Part shown: one piece after another, positions 11,301-23,390 of the stretch
Layout: each line of letters begins with the position of its first letter
Position numbering within the stretch: the first letter of the stretch is position 1
From: Acanthochlamys bracteata
Lineage: Eukaryota; Streptophyta; Magnoliopsida; Pandanales; Velloziaceae
Assembly: GCA_019914995.1 (NCBI GenBank)
Contig: CM034143.1
Coordinates: 1,242,501 to 1,306,500 of the forward strand
Direction of reading: 5' to 3'
DNA: 64,000 nucleotides
Translations under genes and position numbers: made by a program
The notes under the pieces: model-generated
What the model saw: the letters and a program-made list of their open reading frames with translations, nothing else
Told to the model about the DNA's origin: nothing
The model's database searches: none

Positions 11301-14078
11301 TCATTACTTCACCAACATTGCTGCTCCTCTATATGATTTATGCTCCTAGGTATATCATATCAAGCCTCAGCAGCAGTTGAAAGATGAAACCTAGAATTCA
11401 CCCATCGAGATGCCTTCTGCATTAAAGCTATTGGATCTAAGAAAGATGCCAGCAAATTCCCACAGAACATACGAAATAGACAAACTTTGTCGGTCCTGAT
11501 TCCATCTCATCTACCGCCTGGAGCATTATTTAATGACCATTTCTTATTATAAGGATAAAGGATTCAAACAGTATTAAAACATGTAAGCCAAAGAAGTTTA
11601 CTATTCCAGTAAGAAAGCACAAAAGGTGAAGAGTGAAGAAAAGCAAAAGAAGAGAGGCTCGTTCTTTCCAGCTCAAACAATGTACTCAGCCCACCTACCT
11701 TAAGTACAGTTGCATAACAAAAGAAATCTACAACTCTTTTGTCCAAACTTCGGACTTACTGATATAGTTCTGCTCCATTATTGAGCCATTAAGAGCATCT
11801 ACTGAAAACATAAACTACAGCACCATGATTGGCATTCTGCCAATGCAAACCTTACTGGGTCCAAAAAGATTTGAATTCCAGTAGCACCATAGTTTTGCAT
11901 CAGTCTCACGTCATTCCAAAGAAAGGTTAAACATAGGCAGTCTAAAATAGAGTCCTGAAGACAACAATTCGACAACAATCAAAGAAGCTACTGAAAAACA
12001 GACTGTCAAACAAAAAGGATACCTAGAGGCTGACAAATGCACCAAGGTCCCACAGCAGAGGCATGTTTTGTTGCAGCCAGACAAAGGATTGTTGCTGTTC
12101 CGAATGATGAAATGGAAACGCTTCCCACAAACTGGATGACTACTCCAGCCTGAGTTAAATAAAAACAAATGACCACATAAGCAACTGAATAAGGAGCATA
12201 ACCAGAATTAAAAATAAGTTTGCAAATTCCGAAAACCAGAAAGTATAAATGGCATTTCATATTGGTTGACCTATCTCAATATATAATCCCTGGATGAGCT
12301 ATACCATTCTGTAATTTCAGCTATGTTTGGAGTCAGCATGTAAGGCTTACACAGCGTAAACACATTGTCTTACAAATCAAATGAGACTCACCTGTTCAAT
12401 CTGACAAAAGAGAAAAAAACACCGAAATCAGGTGGGAACCAGTCCATTCAGAATTTCAGACTGCTAAGTTCAAAAACATTGAACCACCCAACCAGGCAGT
12501 TTAACCATGAACCAGTTTTCCTAAAAATCTCTACTTCATTTTTTTAAAAGATAGGTTGTGAAAACATAAACTGTTCCCAGGAAAGCACACTGGAAAATTT
12601 TCCTCTAAGTTTGAACTGTTACAGGTTAAGAACAACAAAGTCGGGAAAGATACACATGTACCGATGGTGCACCTCACCTATAGGTCAAACCTTCAACCAA
12701 GAACCAACTAATTTGCAATTGTAGAGCTAACCCACATTCATTTTATCGGCTGTATTGCAAGTTCACAAATTGCCTTTTCTTTCTCAGCCATTTCAACTGT
12801 GATCCCAATTATACGTGCAATAATTAAAGAGGCTTTAAGTTGAAGACAGTTCCCAACTGAATCATCCCTATACACTCTACCTAGCAACCTAGCTGGTTAC
12901 TGTCGCTTTCATCTAAGCGGCCACAATTGAAGACCCCAATTATTACTACAATAAAGCATGTCTAAGAGATATAAACATCTAATCCTGGGATCTTAACATC
13001 TAATCCTTCAAACAAAAGCTGTCCATATAAACAGGCTACAACACAATAACCTGGGTCAAAGATCCGCTTGCAATTACAAAAGACGTAATTAATTTATCCT
13101 ATCTAAGAAAAGAGAAGCCTACCTAATTTTTAATTTAATTCAATACTCTATGCAATTCACTAACAAAAGAAAAAAATTTAGTTATTTTAGTTGCATGCAA
13201 CCCAAACTTGCAGGTCTCTGCATGCAACAAAGCAGGAATTGGTATACCTTTCAATGTTTGATCAACCACTGAAATAAAACAACACTCTAATCTCACCCAG
13301 TGAACTATCCAGGACGCATAGCTCCAGAAAATGAGAAAAGTTGATCTACCAATTGCCAAATTTTCAAAAGGATGAACACTTGAAAGATGCTAATGCCGTT
13401 TTTTTCAACCCAACTAATAGAGAAAACATACATTGACAACTCCAAAAGTGTAAATTAGATAAAATAGCAAACATCGCGAAATTGTGAAAAGAGAGATCTC
13501 AAACCGAAGAAAAGTCCAGATGCTAGCAGCTTGAAGAGATTTCCAGCTTCCAATAAGTTTAATCTAAACTAAAATTCGAATTCCAAGATAGACGAACAAT
13601 TTGAAACAACTACAATAAGAAGATCCAGTGCACGAGTTTAGAAATCGAGAATAACATCAATTAATCGCCTATGAATCAAACCATAAAGAAATTGGGAAAA
13701 AATCATTCAAAATTTTGCTCAACACATCCCTGTGAACTCACCAACGACACGGCAGTGATCACAGTAAACCTTCCTCGCCCTAGCGACATCTTCCTCCACA
13801 ACCTCAAGCTCCACCATCTCAGCGCCATCGACGGAGAAAGGAACGCGCCAGGTCATCAAAAACCCGGCAGAAGGCAAGAGCACGGAAAACGGCGACAGAA
13901 CGCGGGCGTGTCGCGTGATGAAAGCCCTCACGTTTGATCTGAACGCTCCTTGGAACTTATCATCATCCACATAACCTCCGGCAGCGAAGGTTTTGAAGTC
14001 TCGTAGATCATCCCATGAAACATCGATCTGTTGCTGGTGTAATTTCATTCGCTTCAAAGGTCGATCATTCACCACCAT
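8304..14078 (-). CDS. PHD finger protein, At1g33420/MMD1-MS1 family
   Basis: Five exons on the minus strand: 14078-13742, 12149-12023, 10689-10474, 9840-9226 and 9135-8304. Phases join cleanly and give 708 aa, close to the roughly 700 aa I recall for Arabidopsis At1g33420. It starts MVVNDRPLKRMK. A zinc-binding-like central segment (CSNCHHVMTPESV) and a long plant-specific region follow. Near the C-terminus, residues about 621-667, is a complete PHD finger with the C4-H-C3 pattern: CTC, CDLC, WQHTRC, VCRRC. PHD fingers of this kind read histone H3 tails, and relatives (MMD1, MS1) act in meiocytes and tapetum. The product is presumably a nuclear chromatin regulator. The start is supported by family match and by a Kozak-like ACCATGG context on the other strand. 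The specific biological role is inferred only from relatives. Confidence 0.9.
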
Positions 14079-14780
14079 GGCTTACCGATCTATGAATTTT
14101 CAATTCCAAATCATGGACCGGTAATCTAGATCCGAAGATCGAGAGAGAATTTGTTATTGAAGGAGCTTGGGGAATTAGGGCTAGGGTTTCGGTGGTGGCG
14201 GCGATCGGGGGTGGATGAAGAAGAAAAGAGAGGGAAAAGAGGAAACGGTGAAATGAAATTTACTAAAATGGCCCGAATATTTCGGGAAAAAGGACAGCTG
14301 GTGCACTGATTTGAATGGACCAGAGGATTATTGTCTCATAATTTACGAATTTTGCCGTTTGTCGTGGTGCCGTTTGGGATGTGTATTTGAATTTGAAGTA
14401 TTTTTTGAAAATTATTATTATTAAAAATGTGCTTAAATTATGTATTTTTTAACAATAATTAAAAAAATTATAATTGAAAGTGAATAAAAATATAATTTTA
14501 GTATAAATAAGTGAATTATAAGATTCAAAAAAATACCTTTTAGTTGTAAGGTTTTTCTATTTTTTAAAATAAAAATATTTATTTTATTTCGATAAATTAT
14601 CTTTTTAATTTCAAAATTATAAAATAAATTATAAAAATTTTAATATGTAAAATTTTATTATATTTTCAAAACTTTAATAAATTTTATAAATTATTATAAA
14701 TAAGTTTTTAGTGAAACGCAGTCTGAGTCCTATAAAATGAAATTTGGATGGGCCGATATTATACATTGTTTTGGTCATTG

Positions 14781-15040
14781 AGGGGCTGTTTGGTTCAGCT
14801 TATCTCTAACCCTACTTTTCAATTCTCCATTTCACGTTTTTCAATACATATTTTATAAGTATATAAAAAATTTATTTAAAAATTTAGAAAGTGTAGAAAA
14901 ATTCTACTGAGTGAGATCTTTTTATTACATATTTTTATTATTTTTTTGAAAGTAAAAAAAATAGAGCTCGTTTTTTAAAAAGGACAAAAATACTTTTTAT
15001 TTTACAAAAGCTCCATTTCATAAGTAATCCCAAACGCCCT
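14781..15040. mobile_element. Family A MITE (Tourist-like)
   Basis: About 260 bp. It is nearly colinear with the copy at 26009-26268 along its whole length, sharing TTTTCAATTCTCCATTTCA, GAGTGAGATCTTTTTATT and CTCCATTTCATAAG. Ends read AGGGGCTGTTTGG on the left and AGGGCGTTTGGG in reverse complement on the right. The target duplication is not clear here (TTG versus CTG flanks). Confidence 0.75.
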
Positions 15041-15217
15041 CTGAATTGAACGGGACAAAAAAGATATACGAAGGTAACAAAGGTTGCCCGGTTCGGGATG
15101 CGAGGCCGTAGCCTACGGTCCGAGCTTGCGTTCAAAGCAGCTCAGTGAACCGTTACTATTATTTTTTTTAAGATAGTAATAGACACTATTTTATTTTTGT
15201 AATTCAGCCTTCGTTAA

Positions 15218-15513
15218 AGGCCTGTTTTAAATATCAATATTTTTATTTTTTTCTACCAGATTTTAATTTTCAAATAGTTTATATATTTCAATTACACAAA
15301 GAACTTAGAACTTTATTTTTACATGCGAAATTTTAGTTTCAATTTTCATATTTGTACATTTTTCAATACAATTATAATTTTTATTTTTTAACACACTTTT
15401 AAAAATTATTAAAATATAAACACTAAACTCCACTTCTATTTTATTTTTCAAAAAACTTTACTTTCTATTTTTTACTTTTACAAATTTTAGTTACGGACAT
15501 TTGAAACAAGCCC
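15218..15513 (-). mobile_element. Family B MITE, reverse orientation, TAA target duplication
   Basis: 296 bp, the same length as the copy at 19309. In reverse complement it begins GGGCTTGTTTCAAATG and contains GTAACTAAAATTTG. The other end is AGGCCTGTTTTAAAT. Both flanks are TAA (15215-15217 and 15514-15516), a clean 3-bp duplication. Confidence 0.8.
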
Positions 15514-17446
15514 TAAGTAATCAGACGGTTTTAATTGTCTGATTGAATCATATGGTCCAATTAAAGATCGAATGGATTATAAAATGTTTAAGAGTGACTA
15601 AATAATACTAATAATATTTCATGAAGTAAATTTTTTTTAATTTTTTAAGTAAAAAATTATATAGTACTATAAAAAATTTACTGAAAAATGTAAAATAAAA
15701 AATTATAATAAAAAGAAATTTCTAAGTAATGCTAAATATCACTAAGAAAAGAGTACAGAAGAATACCAACGAGAAATGGTGAGGGAGCTTTTATATCCCC
15801 TAAGGTCATATTCATCGGTTTAATACATGGTTGGATTTAAAGTAAAACAGATTCGAAAAATATAAAAACTTTTAAGTATATAGTGTAACTATTGATTTAT
15901 GCGGTTATACATAGATAAACTTTTCATTCAGGTTTTCTTGACTGTGGTTGTTACTATTTATCAAATTTTTATTTTAATTTCTCAATTCTAATAAAATTTA
16001 TAGGATTGTAATTCTTTTAATTGAAAATTATGGATAATATTTACGTTATATATATAATTTGTAGAGAAAAAAGATAAATTTATTTTTTTGAAAAACTCAA
16101 AAGTACAAATTAAAAAAAATTTCTTATTTTAAGCACTTCAGACATTTCCTATATAAAAATTTTTCATATAATTATAGTTTTAGTGTGCATTTTATATTTA
16201 ATTCGGTCGAATGATAAATTTTAAACTAGAAGACTGCTAAAGTTCTAATACTTTTTAAATAACTAGACTCTACATTCGAAATAGCTCAAAAAATAAAATT
16301 TTTTGAAAAAAAAAAGCTTTTCAAAATATTTTTATAATTTTTTAAAAAATTGTGCGTATAGTTATTCCATAACACAAGAATTGTCTAATGTTTGTTTAAG
16401 TTTTTTTTAAAAAGAATCCTACGACATAGTGAATGACTTTTTTTAAATTGAAAATCTTCTATAAGCATTTTTAGGAGCTGTTTTGTTGAGCGTTTTCCGA
16501 CGTTTCTTTTTAATTTTTAATTTTATATTTTTTAATATATATTATATATATATATAATTTATTTAAAAATTTAGAAAATATAAAAAAATTTACGTAATAA
16601 AATTTTTTTATTAATATATTTATTATTTTTTTGAAAATAAAAAATATAAAACTTATTTTTTAAAAAAATAAAAATATTTTCTATTTTATAAAAATTGCAT
16701 TTCATATCAATGCCAAATATGGATAAAATGATATCATGCGCCGTTTTGTTTACCGAAAAACATATACCAACTCTTCGAAAGAAAGGACTCATGCCGTTTC
16801 GCAATGCGTTTCATTCAAACTATTTTTTATTTTATTTTATATTTATTATAAAATTTTATAATATATTTAAAATTTTAAAAAATAGAAAACAATTTTATAT
16901 TATAAAATTGTATTATTATTTATTTTTATTATTATTTTAATATTAAAAAAATTAAAGTTTTTTCTAAAATAGAATAAAAATAATTTTTATTTTAAAAAAT
17001 TCTATTTCAAAAATATTCATAATAAAAAATAAAATCGAACGAGAAATTATTTAGAATGCTTATAAGAAACAATTTTTATAATAAAATATAATTTTATTCT
17101 AATTTAAATAACAAGTTTTTTTATTTCAAAAGATAATAATAATATAAACAATCATAAATTTTTTATTTACAATTTTTTGAACTTTTTTAATTTTAAAATA
17201 AATTATATAATATTATATAAAAATATTAAAAAATAAAAAAGTTTTTGAAAAGGACACACTGCAAGCTATACATAACACAACTTAGATCGAAAGCACCAGA
17301 ATTCTTTTCGAAAATACCAATAGAGAAGGAAGGCTAACTAAAACTTCAGCAACACATGCTATTATTTCAGTGCATTCCAATTCAGCACTTAACATTATAT
17401 TATAGATATTCGGTATAGGAAAAATTAAAACTCCGATGTAATTAAT

Positions 17447-20400
17447 CTAAATAGTCACATTCCACACAGCCCCTTCGCCTTCTCCGCAAGTGCTGTGGAT
17501 GTCTCTCATCCGCTCAACAGATCTACAGACCCCGCTGCACGACCAATCAAATGAAGCCACACAAACATTTCCTGCTTGCGTCTTCCATTCACAATCTGGT
17601 TTACACAGGAATATGAACTCTGAATTTAGTTGACATTCAAATTGTATATTACAATGCAAATAGAATAACAGAAAAATGTAGAATTTGAAATTAATCGCAT
17701 AAAAATAACATAATACTAGCAGAAAGAAACCAATGAGGCAATGAGTTGGTTACAAATGAGTATACCTGGAGGTGTTCCGCAGCACATAGTTCGATCATTA
17801 ACATGCTCAACCTCTAAGCCAATCAACCATGCACCTAAAGAAACATCTTCATTGGCATACCTATGTAGAATCGGTCTGCAGAAAAAGACTCAATTAAAGA
17901 CAACATGATGAGAATAAACAATGGTTTAAAGACTACATGGTGAGAATTGCACATATGGAGTCAATCTTAATTCATAAGGACCAACGAACTAGTCATTCCA
18001 TAGAATACCAATTCTTTTAGAAGTTACATCATTCTTCTTACAAAAGAAGAGAATACCAATTCTCATAGAAGTTACATCATTCTTCTTACAAAAGAAGTTT
18101 ACCTGGTGTCGAGCAAATAAAAATTCCTTTGCAGAGCAAATAGAGTGCAGCAATAGAAGAATTTGTCTTTTAGAGATACTAATCATAGTACTTCCTTCAA
18201 TTTCAATGGATGTGTTAATTAATGGTCAAAAGAACTGCAGCATATTCTATACGCTATGAGAAGTAATAAGGATATGTACTCACGCATTAATAGAAATATA
18301 AGAAGCAAGATCCTTTGAAATTGCATAAATCTGGCCAGTTGCATGCCTGAAGTACTTGTTTCCTTCTTCTCCAAATTTCCAATACTCAGGTTCACGATAT
18401 TTTACACCCCTGCAAACACAATTTAGAATAACGCAGTTATTCACAAAGACTAGTGCACCCTATACCAACGTGAAATATCACCCTTGCCTACACAAGGCCA
18501 AATATAGCAAAGTTGACAATCTTCTATGTAAATTGTAAAAGTTCAATTAAATGCCTGAACTTATGTTGTAGTAAAAAAATGACAATGGCACCAAAAAAGA
18601 ATCTTGATGGTATTGCTTGTTTCCTTTGATACTTCACTCATGTCAAAAGTCACATAATTTGTTTCAAAAAATCCATAATGTATATATGGTACACGTAGGA
18701 GTTTGTCAGTTAAAATAAATCAATCAGCCAGTAAAATTCAATACAAGAGATCATAACATGAAAAAGCCAAAAAGGTCTTTTGCAACTTAATCTCTGGAAA
18801 GATTAAAAGTCCCTCAAGAAAATAATGGGCAAGAGAAAAATAACATGTTAACCACTATATCCGAAGTAAAGAAGCAACACAGCAATCTTCATACATTAAC
18901 GGAATTCTAAACATGAATATATGATGCTTGTCCAAGGAGAAAGTGCATTACTTAATGCTACTGTAAGGATCACTGGATTGCTTACTTATCCGTAAGGACT
19001 GGTCCAGACTTCATGCATCCAATATATATCCGTGGTTTCGTCCTATGTCTCGCCAGTGTTGTAGCAAGCATGCCTACAAATAAGTAATATGAGCACAATT
19101 TACTAATTATCTGTTCGAGATAGTAGCTTGCTTTCCCTCAAGTTCTCAAATCCAGCATTCGGCTACTATCATATTCATATTGTACAGCATCTACTAGAAT
19201 AAGCAACCTATTTCCTGAAATAGGAAAGGAAAATAAACACAACAGAACAAAAATAACGGTTCAAAAGAACAAAACGGAAAAAAACACAACAAACTCTAGT
19301 TTGGCTAGTGGCGTATTTCAAATACCCGTAACTAAATTTCGTAAAAGTGAAAAGTAGGAAGTAGAATTTCTTGAAAAATAAAGTAGAAGTGAAGTTCAGT
19401 GTTTGTATTTCAATAGTTTTTTAAAGTGTGTTGAAAATTTAAAAATATAATTGCATTGAAAAGTGTGCAAATAAAAAAATTGGAACTGAAATTCTATATG
19501 TGGAAGTGAAGTTCTGAATTTTTTATATAATTGAAACATATGAACTGTTCGAAACTTAAAATCTGGCAGAAAAAAGTAAAATTATGGACGTTTGAAACAC
19601 GTCCTAGAATAAACACAAACATGTTTCAACTAAGATTTTATGATCTATACTAAAAATAATAATAATACTAATACTAATATTATTATTAAAATTTTAACCA
19701 GCATCCTAAAATGTAAGGATCCAGCAATTATCTAATCTAAGATAGATTACTTGGAAAAGAAAATTCAACAAAAAAGATAAAGACAACTACGGATTTTAGC
19801 TGTTAATGTTACAAAATACAAATTTCTAGAAATCAATACAAGCATGTTCATTGTCCACTTGAACTTAACCAGCATTCTTACATATTATGAGTTCATTAAT
19901 AATCCAACATGGAGTTACATATCTACAGAAGAAATCAAACACATTTTCCCAACACCTCAACAAAATTTTGCAGCACAGAACAAAAACTTAAACAAACTTC
20001 AAAAAACAAATTTAAATTAAAAACTCACCAAGATTAAGATGAACGTCATCATCAACCTTGACATAGAAATCAGCGTCCCAGATCGAGACAGCAGTAGAGA
20101 AATAGATCCTCGTCTTGGTTGAGAGCTGGTGGTAACCTTCGACATGATCGAGTCGTAAGAAATCGTTGTTCCGTGATTCTTCAGCCTCGATAGCACGGTC
20201 CAGAACACCTCCACGTGTCGCAGTGTGTCCGATCACGAACCGGATCACGATCCCTTTCTCTTCTTCCAGTCTCTTCCTTTTTTCTCCTGTTATATTACAG
20301 TTAAAACTTTCCAAAATAAAATTTAAAGGATCTACCTCGTGAATATTTCAAATATTAAGCCCATTAAAATTTTAGCTTACCAGATATAATTGCTAAAATG

Positions 20401-21671
20401 GCATAAATAGCTCCATACAATTTTGTATTTTGGTTATTTCTACTTCCTGAAGTTAAGTGGATTGTTCATTTGCAGGGAGTGTTTAAAAATATTATTGAAA
20501 AATATAAAACAGATATTAATTTTATTTTATTTCAATAAATAAATTTCATTATGTAAACTTTTTTATGTTTCTAAATTTTTAAATAAATTTTATAAATATT
20601 ATAAACAATTATTAAAAAATATAAAATAAAAATTAGAGAAGTGTTTTTGAAAAATGCTTAGCCAAATTATAATAACTATATGTTGATACGGAAGACATTG
20701 CATAGCTGGAAGATGTAACAAGAGAACCTCAGGCGTTGCAACTAACTATTTATTATTTTATATTTTAAAAAATTCTAATATTTTATAAAATTTATTTATT
20801 CTAAAATATTTTTATTTCAAAAAATTTTATTTTATAAATATTTTTGAAACGTTCTGTAAAAATTATATAAACAAAGTTACGGATAGCTAATTATCACTTA
20901 AACAAAAAAAAAGAAAAAGAATATTTATGTATGACGTTAGTAACATTTGAATGTGGTACGTATGAAAAAGTTGCAAAATAAGAAGAAATTAACCTGTTGG
21001 TATCCAAGTTCGCCTGAGAGAATCACGCCTCTTCTTGCTGGTAAATGCTGTGTTAATTCCGATCACGACGAATACCTTCTTCAGGCTGCCGTTCTCATTA
21101 TTAGACGCCGTCGAAGCAGCTCCCTTTATAACTCCTATTTGATTTCTCCGAGCAACTGCTAATTCCATTTCTAATGAAGACATTGTTTTCTCTAGTGATC
21201 TAACAAGATAAAAATTATAGAAAATTAAAAAGAGCAAAAGATCGGCAACATAATTTATGCAATATGTATTATGCTTACTGAATTGCTTGGTGAGTTTTTG
21301 AAACTTCATCCATAACATCTCTTTCTTTGTTATCGTCTTCGCCTAGTCTCTGAAAATTAATCAACAAAAAAGTTAAATTTCAACCACTATGTCAGTGCCT
21401 GTTTCTATTCAAATAAAAATTAGAAAAAAATATTTTATAAGAGACCTACTCTCTTATGTTCAGAGTCTTGAAGCTGAGCTACAGCATGAGAAGGGATCAC
21501 CTTGTTCTTATTTCTCATGAATGCAAGATTATTATTGCTAGCATTCTCTTTCAACTGATGATCTCTGAGTTGTCCACTGAAAATCAAACCTATAACGAAA
21601 CTCGAAACGCATAACGCGAAAACCGCCTTCCCCGTTACCGATCTTCCTCGCATCATTAGCTTCTTCTCCAT
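17447..21671 (-). CDS. Beta-1,3-galactosyltransferase (GT31, DUF4094 + Galactosyl_T)
   Basis: Eight exons on the minus strand: 21671-21450, 21349-21279, 21199-20994, 20286-20029, 19073-18986, 18409-18284, 17875-17766 and 17595-17447. All phases agree and give 409 aa, normal for plant B3GALT1-8 type enzymes (about 400 aa). The first 35 residues form a type II anchor (basic [10 protein letters not shown], then [17 protein letters not shown]), so it is a Golgi membrane enzyme with a lumenal catalytic domain. A short coiled stem ([18 protein letters not shown]) is part of DUF4094. The metal/UDP-sugar binding DxD-type motif is [10 protein letters not shown] (Asp 245-247). EDVSLGAWL and a Cys-rich tail ([16 protein letters not shown]) follow. 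It should transfer galactose from UDP-Gal in beta-1,3 linkage, probably to arabinogalactan or N-glycan acceptors; the acceptor cannot be read from sequence. A family B MITE lies in intron 4. Confidence 0.9.
18002..18097. repeat. 48-bp tandem duplication in a galactosyltransferase intron
   Basis: Two 48-bp copies (starting 18002 and 18050) share AGAATACCAATTCT and GAAGTTACATCATTCTTC, with only a few differences. It lies in the intron between exons 6 and 7. Confidence 0.8.
19309..19604 (+). mobile_element. Family B MITE, TAG target duplication
   Basis: 296 bp in intron 4 of the galactosyltransferase gene. Left end TGGCGTATTTCAAAT; right end in reverse complement GGACGTGTTTCAAACG. Both flanks are TAG (19306-19308 and 19605-19607). 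The interior contains GTAACTAAATTTCGTAAAAG and GAAGTGAAGTTCAGTG, shared with the copies at 41064 and 2746. Confidence 0.85.
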
Positions 21672-22103
21672 CTGCTGCTGCGGTCACTCAGCGGCCACCT
21701 TCGTTATTGCATTCAAAGAAATTAAACATAAGACGCAGCACTGCTTTAACTTAGCTACAAGCACTAAAGAACAATAATCATCAATGAGATATATAGAAAA
21801 TTTTCACACATACCTCTATGAATTTTCTTTAATAATGAACATTAGAAGATTTCAGTAAAGGAAAAAGTACTGAAAGTGGGAAAAACAAATGAAGGGGGAA
21901 AAAAATGTTAGGGAAATGGTAGTGATGGGTACCCATAAAATAATGGTGGTATTGCTAATAAGGGTGCGTTCAGTTGAGAAGGCACTTTGTGTGATCTATG
22001 TCACACATATTTGGAGTGTTCATTTCAATTGCATACAATTGAGAGGGAAATCTGAAAATTCAAAAAACATAATCTTGATATATATATATATATATAGAAA
22101 TAT

Positions 22104-22449
22104 GGGCACTCCCTTTTCGATTTATGACCGGAATGATCTCTAAGTCCAATCTCTATTGTTGGATATGAATAATTATGAGTTAAAAATCTACCCATAAAAT
22201 TTTAACTCAATCGGATCACGAATTTATCTCTATCCGATCATTTAATCAGGATAACAGAAAGTAAAAAAACTTAAAAATATATATGTTGTATCATTTCTTT
22301 CATTTTGATCAAGTGTTCGGATGGAGGTGAATTTGTGATCCGATCGAGTTGAATTTTATGAGTAGGTTTCTAACTCATAGTTCTTCATACCCAACGGTAG
22401 AGATTAGATTTGAAAGTTACTCCGACCATAAACCGAAAAGAGAGTGCCC
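22104..22449. repeat. Imperfect foldback (long inverted repeat), about 145-bp arms
   Basis: Left arm 22104-22248 and right arm about 22305-22449, with a spacer near 56 bp. The ends are GGGCACTCCCTTTTCG and, in reverse complement, GGGCACTCTCTTTTCG. Arms also share ATGAGTTA and AATCGGATCAC/GATCGGATCAC blocks. By eye the arms are close to 80% identical and nearly all differences are transitions. No clear target duplication was found. Confidence 0.8.
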
Positions 22450-22854
22450 TTAAAAAAAATATATTCCTATTTCTCTCATATATATAAATAATATGTATTA
22501 GTTAATACACATATAATTAACAAAAATTAGTAAAAGAAATTGTGACATACATGCTATGGGTTATTGTTTTTTATTTTTAAAACCATTTTTAGTGCAGTAT
22601 CATGTTTTCTAAAACAAAGAATGTATTCTTGTGCACCCTCAAGTGATTCTTTTTGTGAACAATTATTTTTAAATAATTTTTATATATTCTAAATAATATA
22701 TCTTTTAAAAATTCATTTTTTAAATAATTTCTTTTTTAAAATTCATTTTTAATAACATTATTTTTTAAAAAATTACTTTTTTAAAAAAGAATACACTCTT
22801 TGATGCATTTTCTTTATAAAAAATGGTCAGTGTGCAGTAGAGAGGTTAGGTTTA

Positions 22855-23098
22855 GTGAATGTTTGGGATTATTTTTGAAAATTAGCTTTTATGAGGTAAA
22901 GAATATTTTGAAGATTTTTAAAAAACAAATTATATATATTTTTTATCTCAAAAAATAATAGAATAATTATTATTATTATGTAAACTTTTTTTATACATTC
23001 TAATTTTAAAAAATATTTATAAAATATCATAAAAAAGTTATTAAAAAAGTGAAATAAAAATTAAAATTAAATAATTAAATAATTAGCTAAACAGCACC
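22855..23098. mobile_element. Family A-like MITE, TTA target duplication
   Basis: 244 bp. Left end GTGAATGTTTGGGATT and right end (reverse complement) GGTGCTGTTTAGCTAATT. Both flanks are TTA (22852-22854 and 23099-23101). The interior is A/T-rich without coding capacity. Confidence 0.7.
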
Positions 23099-23182
23099 TT
23101 AGGCACAACTCCTCAGACCAGTTAATTGATTACGAAAAATTAAAAGCAATAACTCATCCCTCATACAACGAAATGGCAAGCC

Positions 23183-23390
23183 TTGTTAAATTTTATTTCC
23201 GAAAACAGAAAAGAAAAAAGAATCTTCATTGGAATATCGGACATAAAAATGAAAATAAACCTTATGAAGAAAGAATAAATGATTTTTGTTAAATATTATT
23301 TCCGAAAACAGAAAAGAAAAAAGAATCTTCATTGGAATATCAGACATAAAAATGAAAAAAAAACTTATGAAGAAAGAATAAATCTTTTAG
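23183..23390. repeat. 103-bp tandem duplication, two copies
   Basis: The block TTATTTCCGAAAACAG ... AATCTTCATTGGAATATC ... TATGAAGAAAGAATAAAT occurs twice at a 103-bp period (starts 23193 and 23296) with only a few mismatches, so the duplication is recent. Confidence 0.85.

Larger units (their letters stand above)
14079..17446. other. Intergenic: PHD gene promoter and MITE-rich AT DNA
   Basis: 14079-14400 is the 5' leader and promoter of the PHD gene (purine-rich near 14210-14250). Then comes a family A MITE (14781-15040) and a family B MITE (15218-15513). From 15600 to 17250 the DNA is AT-rich with repeated A/T runs and parts that resemble decayed family A ends (around 16480-17040). No coding exon was found. 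The short frames here are low-complexity. Confidence 0.6.
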
